From: Flavobacterium johnsoniae | Lineage (GTDB): Bacteria; Bacteroidota; Bacteroidia; Flavobacteriales; Flavobacteriaceae | Length of the DNA: 64,000 bases | Direction of reading: 5' to 3' | Assembly: GCF_001879205.1 (NCBI RefSeq) | Contig: NZ_MLFK01000001.1 | Location: 124,001 to 188,000, forward strand | Part shown: positions 60,158 to 64,000 of the stretch, in pieces | Layout of the letters: each line of letters opens with the position of its first letter | Position numbering within the stretch: position 1 is the first letter of the stretch | Made by a program: the position numbers and the translations under genes | Notes under the pieces: generated by a model | Seen by the model: only the letters and a program-made list of their open reading frames with translations | Told to the model about the DNA's origin: nothing | The model's database searches: none

Positions 60158-61549
60158 ATGCACGACAAAATTAGTTTAAAAGAAAAAATTGGTTACGGAC
60201 TTGGAGATGCCGCTTCTTCTATGTTCTGGAAAATCTTTAGTATGTATCTTTTGTTTTTCTACACCGATGTTTTCGGATTAGCGCCTGCCGTAGTAGGAAC
60301 CATGTTTTTGATTACCAGAATCTGGGATTCCTGTTTTGACCCAATTGTTGGAATCATTGCAGACAGAACCAAAACAAAATGGGGAAAATTCAGACCTTAC
60401 TTATTGTGGGTTGCCGTGCCTTTTGCCGTGATTGGAGTTTTAACCTTTTATACACCTGATTTTGATGAAAAAGGAAAAATAATTTATGCCTATATCACCT
60501 ATTCGTTAATGATGATGATCTATTCGTTAATCAACGTTCCCTACGCATCACTTTTGGGCGTAATGTCGTCTGACAGAAAAGACAGAAATACTTTATCCTC
60601 TTACAGAATGGTTTTTGCATTTGGAGGCAGTCTCTTAGCACTTTGGCTGATTGAGCCTCTTGTAAATTATTTCGGCGGAAGCCTGAATTCTAAAACAGGC
60701 TGGCTGGCAACAATTTCTGTTTTTGGTGTTATTACAACTGCTTTTTTCTGGGCTTGTTTTTTCTTTACAAAAGAAAGAGTAAAACCTATCGAAAACGAAC
60801 AATCTAACTTAAAAGAAGATTTAAAAGACCTTTTAAAAAACAGACCCTGGTGGATTCTATTAGGAGCCGGAATTGGAACTTTGGTTTTCAATTCCATCAG
60901 AGACGGTGCTGCTGTTTATTATTTTAAATATTATGTAAGCAGTACTATCAATTTTGATTTTTCGCTTTTTGGAACCGATTTTCACATGACTCCAACTTCA
61001 ATTTACTTGGTTTTGGGTCAGGCAGCAAACATCATCGGAGTAATTATTGCCACACCAATCGCTAATAAAATAGGCAAAAAGAAGACTTTCTTTGGCGCAA
61101 TGGCGATAGCTGCAATTCTAAGCTTGATTTTCTATTTCTTCGGAAAAGATGAAATATTCCTAATCATGAGTTTTCAGGTTTTAATCAGCATTTGTGCGGG
61201 CTGTATTTTTCCATTAATCTGGTCTATGTATGCTGACAGCGCCGATTATTCTGAGTGGAAACAAGGACGCAGAGCCACAGGATTAGTTTTCTCAGCCTCG
61301 TCAATGTCGCAAAAATTTGGCTGGACAATTGGCGGAGCCGGAACCGGATGGCTTCTAGGTTATTATGGCTTTCAGGCCAATGTTGAGCAGACAGCCGTAA
61401 CCCAAAACGGAATTCAGTTAATGTTAAGCATACTTCCTGCAATTGCAGCCACAATATCAGTCGCTTTTATTTTATTCTATCCTTTATCTGAAGAAAAACT
61501 GCAAACCATAGAACAAGATTTAAACGAAAAAAGAGACAAGACAAATTAA
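60158..61549 (+). CDS. GPH-family (glycoside-pentoside-hexuronide:cation) MFS symporter
   Basis: The 463-residue inner-membrane protein has twelve helices and the GPH signature near the start: GYGLGDAASSMFWKIFSMYL, then RIWDSCFDPIVGIIADRTKT with KWGKFRPYLLW. YADSADYSEWKQGRRATGL in the second half is the matching motif. It probably imports mannobiose or related disaccharides into the cytosol with a cation. It lies between the GH26 and GH130 genes. Confidence 0.93.
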   Translation: MHDKISLKEKIGYGLGDAASSMFWKIFSMYLLFFYTDVFGLAPAVVGTMFLITRIWDSCFDPIVGIIADRTKTKWGKFRPYLLWVAVPFAVIGVLTFYTPDFDEKGKIIYAYITYSLMMMIYSLINVPYASLLGVMSSDRKDRNTLSSYRMVFAFGGSLLALWLIEPLVNYFGGSLNSKTGWLATISVFGVITTAFFWACFFFTKERVKPIENEQSNLKEDLKDLLKNRPWWILLGAGIGTLVFNSIRDGAAVYYFKYYVSSTINFDFSLFGTDFHMTPTSIYLVLGQAANIIGVIIATPIANKIGKKKTFFGAMAIAAILSLIFYFFGKDEIFLIMSFQVLISICAGCIFPLIWSMYADSADYSEWKQGRRATGLVFSASSMSQKFGWTIGGAGTGWLLGYYGFQANVEQTAVTQNGIQLMLSILPAIAATISVAFILFYPLSEEKLQTIEQDLNEKRDKTN

Positions 61550-61578
61550 AAATAAATCAGATACCGAAATCAAAAAAT

Positions 61579-62769
61579 ATGACAACAATATCCTCTTCGA
61601 CTACTTTTCAAAACAGAAAAGCAGCATTAGAAAAAGAACATAAAAAGCTAATCGAGCAAAAAAATGCTCCGGAAGAAAATGCCGGAAACGGAATTTATCA
61701 ACGTTACCAAAATCCTGTAGTTACAGCATCTCATGTTCCTTTGAACTGGCGTTTTGACCTAAACGAAAAAACAAATCCCTTTTTGCAGGAACGAATTGGG
61801 ATGAATGCGGCTTTTAATGCCGGAGCAATGAAGTGGAATGGAAAATATCTTTTGGCCGTTCGTGTAGAAGGCATTGACAGAAAATCATTTTTTGCTATCG
61901 CCGAAAGTCCAAATGGTGTAGATAATTTTAAGTTTTGGGAAAAGCCCTGCGTAATTCCGCAAACCGAAGAACCAGATACTAACGTTTACGATATGCGTTT
62001 GGTAAATCATGAAGACGGCTGGGTTTATGGTATTTTTTGTACCGAAAGAAAAGACCCAAAGGCACCAAAAGGAGATACAAGTTCAGCTGTAGCCAATGCC
62101 GGAATCGTACGTTCTAAAGATTTAGTAAACTGGGAAAGACTTCCAGATTTAATTTCGAATACCGGACAACAGCGAAATGTCGTTCTGCATCCGGAATTCG
62201 TAAACGGAAAATATGCGCTTTATACACGTCCGCAAGACGGTTTTATTGATGTTGGTTCAGGAGGAGGAATTGGTTTAGGATATGTTGACGATATGACAAA
62301 TCCAGTCGTAAAAGACGAAAAAATTATCTTCGGGAAGCAATATCATACCATTTATGAATTGAAAAACGGACTTGGCCCTGCTCCTATTAAAACTCAAAAA
62401 GGCTGGCTGCATTTAGCACATGGCGTTCGAAATACCGCGGCAGGATTGCGCTATACCTTATACATGTTCATGACCGATTTAAATGACATTGCAAAAGTAA
62501 CACACGTTCCGGCAGGACATTTTATGGGACCAGAAGGAATTGAAAGAGTGGGCGACGTATCGAATGTTTTATTTTCTAACGGATGGATTGAAGACGCTGA
62601 CGGAACTGTATATGTATATTATGCGTCATCAGATACCAGAATGCACGTTGCTGTCTCATCTGTAGACAAATTAGTAGATTATGTTACCAATGCTCCGGCA
62701 GATACTTTTATATCTGCAGGTTCTGTAAAAACAATAATCAATCAGATTGAAAAAAATAACGCAATTTAA
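61579..62769 (+). CDS. GH130 4-O-beta-mannosyl-glucose phosphorylase
   Basis: The 396-residue cytosolic enzyme matches GH130 subfamily 1: NPVVTASHVPLNWRFDLNEK, GMNAAFNAGAMKWNGKYLL, DTNVYDMRLVNHEDGWVYGI with the conserved catalytic Asp138, and GIGLGYVDDMTNPVVKDEKI. The mannosyl-glucose phosphorylase of Bacteroides fragilis is the best known relative. It splits beta-1,4-mannosyl-glucose with phosphate to mannose-1-phosphate and glucose. Its substrate is made by the 2-epimerase encoded six bases downstream. Confidence 0.94.
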   Translation: MTTISSSTTFQNRKAALEKEHKKLIEQKNAPEENAGNGIYQRYQNPVVTASHVPLNWRFDLNEKTNPFLQERIGMNAAFNAGAMKWNGKYLLAVRVEGIDRKSFFAIAESPNGVDNFKFWEKPCVIPQTEEPDTNVYDMRLVNHEDGWVYGIFCTERKDPKAPKGDTSSAVANAGIVRSKDLVNWERLPDLISNTGQQRNVVLHPEFVNGKYALYTRPQDGFIDVGSGGGIGLGYVDDMTNPVVKDEKIIFGKQYHTIYELKNGLGPAPIKTQKGWLHLAHGVRNTAAGLRYTLYMFMTDLNDIAKVTHVPAGHFMGPEGIERVGDVSNVLFSNGWIEDADGTVYVYYASSDTRMHVAVSSVDKLVDYVTNAPADTFISAGSVKTIINQIEKNNAI

Positions 62770-62775
62770 TATACC

Positions 62776-63966
62776 GTGTCAGCAAATCAAAAACAGCTTA
62801 AATCTGAATTAATTGCACAACTTGACTCGATTTTAAATTATTGGTCAAAACATACGCTTGATAATAAAAAGGGAGGTTTTATCGGGCAGATTGATTTCAA
62901 CGATCAGAGTATTGCCGATGCCGAAAAAGGTTCTGTTTTAAACTCCAGAATCCTTTGGACATTTTCATCTGCTTATCAGGTTACAAAAAAAGAAAGTCAC
63001 AAAGAAATTGCTGAAAGAGCTTTTAAATATCTTTCTGAATATTTTTATGATCCGGAATTTAACGGGCTTTTTTGGAGTCTTAATGCTGATAAAACTCCAA
63101 AAGACACCAAAAACCAGATTTATGCCCTAGCTTTTGCTATTTACGGTTTATCTGAATATTATGCTATTTCTAAAGACCTAAAAGCTTTAGAAATAGCCAT
63201 TAATTTATACAAAAGCATACAAAAGTACAGTTATGACCCCATAAACAAAGGATATCTAGAGGCTTTTACGCGTGATTGGCAGCCCATTGAAGATCTGCGT
63301 TTGAGTGATAAGGATGCCAACGAAAAAAAGACCATGAACACTCATTTGCATATTATAGAAGCTTATGCGAATTTGTTTAAAGTGTGGAAAGATGAAACGC
63401 TCCAAAAAGACGGAATTGAATTGTTAGAAACAATAGAAAAGCATTTCATTAATACTGAAACCGGTCATCTTCGTTTATTTTTTGATGAAAACTGGGTAGA
63501 AAAACCGGACGTTGTTTCATACGGACATGATATCGAAGCAGCCTGGCTTTTGCTGCATTCCGCTGAAGTTTTTGAAAATAAAAATCTGATTTCTAATTAT
63601 AAAAAACATGCTGTTCAAATTGCCGAAGTAACCAAAGAAGGATTAGATACTGATGGCGGATTATGGTACGAATTTGAGCCTAAAGAAAATAAATTAATTG
63701 CCGAAAAACATTGGTGGGTTCAGGCCGAAGCTTTAATTGGTTTTTATAATGCCTACCAATTAACAGGAAATGAAGATTATTTAGAAATAGTATTTAAGAA
63801 CTGGGAGTTTATACAAAAACACATTCTTGATCTTAAAAACGGTGAATGGTTTTGGGGAATTTACCGCGATTATTCTTTAATCGAAAAAGACAAAGCCGGA
63901 TTCTGGAAATGCCCTTATCACAACAGTCGCGCTTGTCTGGAGCTTATTAACCGAATTAAAACCTAA
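62776..63966 (+). CDS. Cellobiose/mannobiose 2-epimerase (AGE family)
   Basis: The 396-residue protein begins at GTG (SANQKQLKSELIAQLDSIL) and has the alpha/alpha-barrel motifs of the N-acylglucosamine 2-epimerase superfamily: HTLDNKKGGFIG, MNTHLHIIEAYANL, SYGHDIEAAWLLLHSA, KHWWVQAEALIGFYNA and FWKCPYHNSRACLELI. The histidines in the last motifs match the catalytic set of cellobiose 2-epimerases. It turns beta-1,4-mannobiose into mannosyl-glucose for the upstream phosphorylase. It is the fourth gene of the operon. Confidence 0.93.
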   Translation: MSANQKQLKSELIAQLDSILNYWSKHTLDNKKGGFIGQIDFNDQSIADAEKGSVLNSRILWTFSSAYQVTKKESHKEIAERAFKYLSEYFYDPEFNGLFWSLNADKTPKDTKNQIYALAFAIYGLSEYYAISKDLKALEIAINLYKSIQKYSYDPINKGYLEAFTRDWQPIEDLRLSDKDANEKKTMNTHLHIIEAYANLFKVWKDETLQKDGIELLETIEKHFINTETGHLRLFFDENWVEKPDVVSYGHDIEAAWLLLHSAEVFENKNLISNYKKHAVQIAEVTKEGLDTDGGLWYEFEPKENKLIAEKHWWVQAEALIGFYNAYQLTGNEDYLEIVFKNWEFIQKHILDLKNGEWFWGIYRDYSLIEKDKAGFWKCPYHNSRACLELINRIKT

Positions 63967-63971
63967 AAAAA

Positions 63972-64000
63972 ATGAAAACCACGTTTCTGAAAACAGCATT
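63972..64000 (+). CDS. Start of a further gene of the mannan operon (3' part outside window)
   Basis: An ATG five bases after the epimerase stop opens a frame reading MKTTFLKTA, which looks like the beginning of a signal peptide. The tight spacing suggests the operon continues, perhaps with another mannanase, but nine codons cannot name the product. Confidence 0.5.

Overview
The window is AT-rich chromosomal DNA from a member of the Bacteroidota, almost certainly a Flavobacterium of the F. johnsoniae type. The reasons are SusC/SusD outer-membrane proteins, a T9SS type B sorting domain, the Bacteroidota -7 promoter word TAnnTTTG in front of many genes, few Shine-Dalgarno sequences, and the 'ctaag/ttag' and 'ccacgaattcacgaat' intergenic palindromes common in this genus. 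I see no rRNA, CRISPR array, prophage or insertion sequence. The species assignment is inference.

Layout. 1-5 kb: end of a DHA2 efflux permease, yaaA, and a coupled cca / small membrane protein / ctaA (heme A synthase) operon. 5-12.3 kb (minus strand): a LytTR response regulator, four stand-alone 2TM-domain proteins, a LytS-type histidine kinase with a fifth 2TM domain fused to its C-terminus, two small secreted proteins, and a TonB-dependent receptor upstream. 12.4-19.5 kb (plus): DinB, YCII, acetyltransferase and VOC proteins, a ClC chloride channel plus HPP protein, a pRiA4b ORF-3-like acidic protein, a four-helix-bundle (S23-type) gene bracketed by inverted repeats, and a nucleoid-associated protein. 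19.5-21 kb: a TetR regulator and an SDR dehydrogenase that share a palindromic operator. 21-35 kb: a GAF protein, an HD-domain/Pycsar-effector-like (PycTM) membrane protein divergent from a very large metallophosphoesterase/beta-barrel lipoprotein, a beta-propeller-like lipoprotein, a protein with kinase-like motifs, an ABC-2 transporter and a T9SS-exported choice-of-anchor L protein. 35-47 kb is mostly housekeeping: typA, a PAS histidine kinase with a single-domain receiver, rpsT, two tRNA-Glu genes, proS, a low-complexity lipoprotein, an OmpP1/FadL protein, rimO and a PGRP-type amidase. A BBP2-like porin lies at 47.6-48.7 kb.

49.3-64 kb is a beta-mannan (galactoglucomannan) utilisation locus. 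On the minus strand it has susC, susD and a surface glycan-binding protein, then an internal terminator, then GH27 alpha-galactosidase and GH5. An AraC regulator follows. On the plus strand it has GH26 mannanase, a GPH-family sugar/cation symporter, GH130 mannosylglucose phosphorylase, a mannobiose/cellobiose 2-epimerase and the first codons of another gene. Together they encode surface capture, galactose removal, backbone cutting, import of mannobiose, epimerisation to mannosyl-glucose and phosphorolysis to mannose-1-phosphate plus glucose.

The least explained parts are the 2TM array around the histidine kinase, the HD-PycTM protein that has no nucleotide cyclase beside it, the 350-residue protein with kinase-like motifs, and the nested palindromic intergenic elements.
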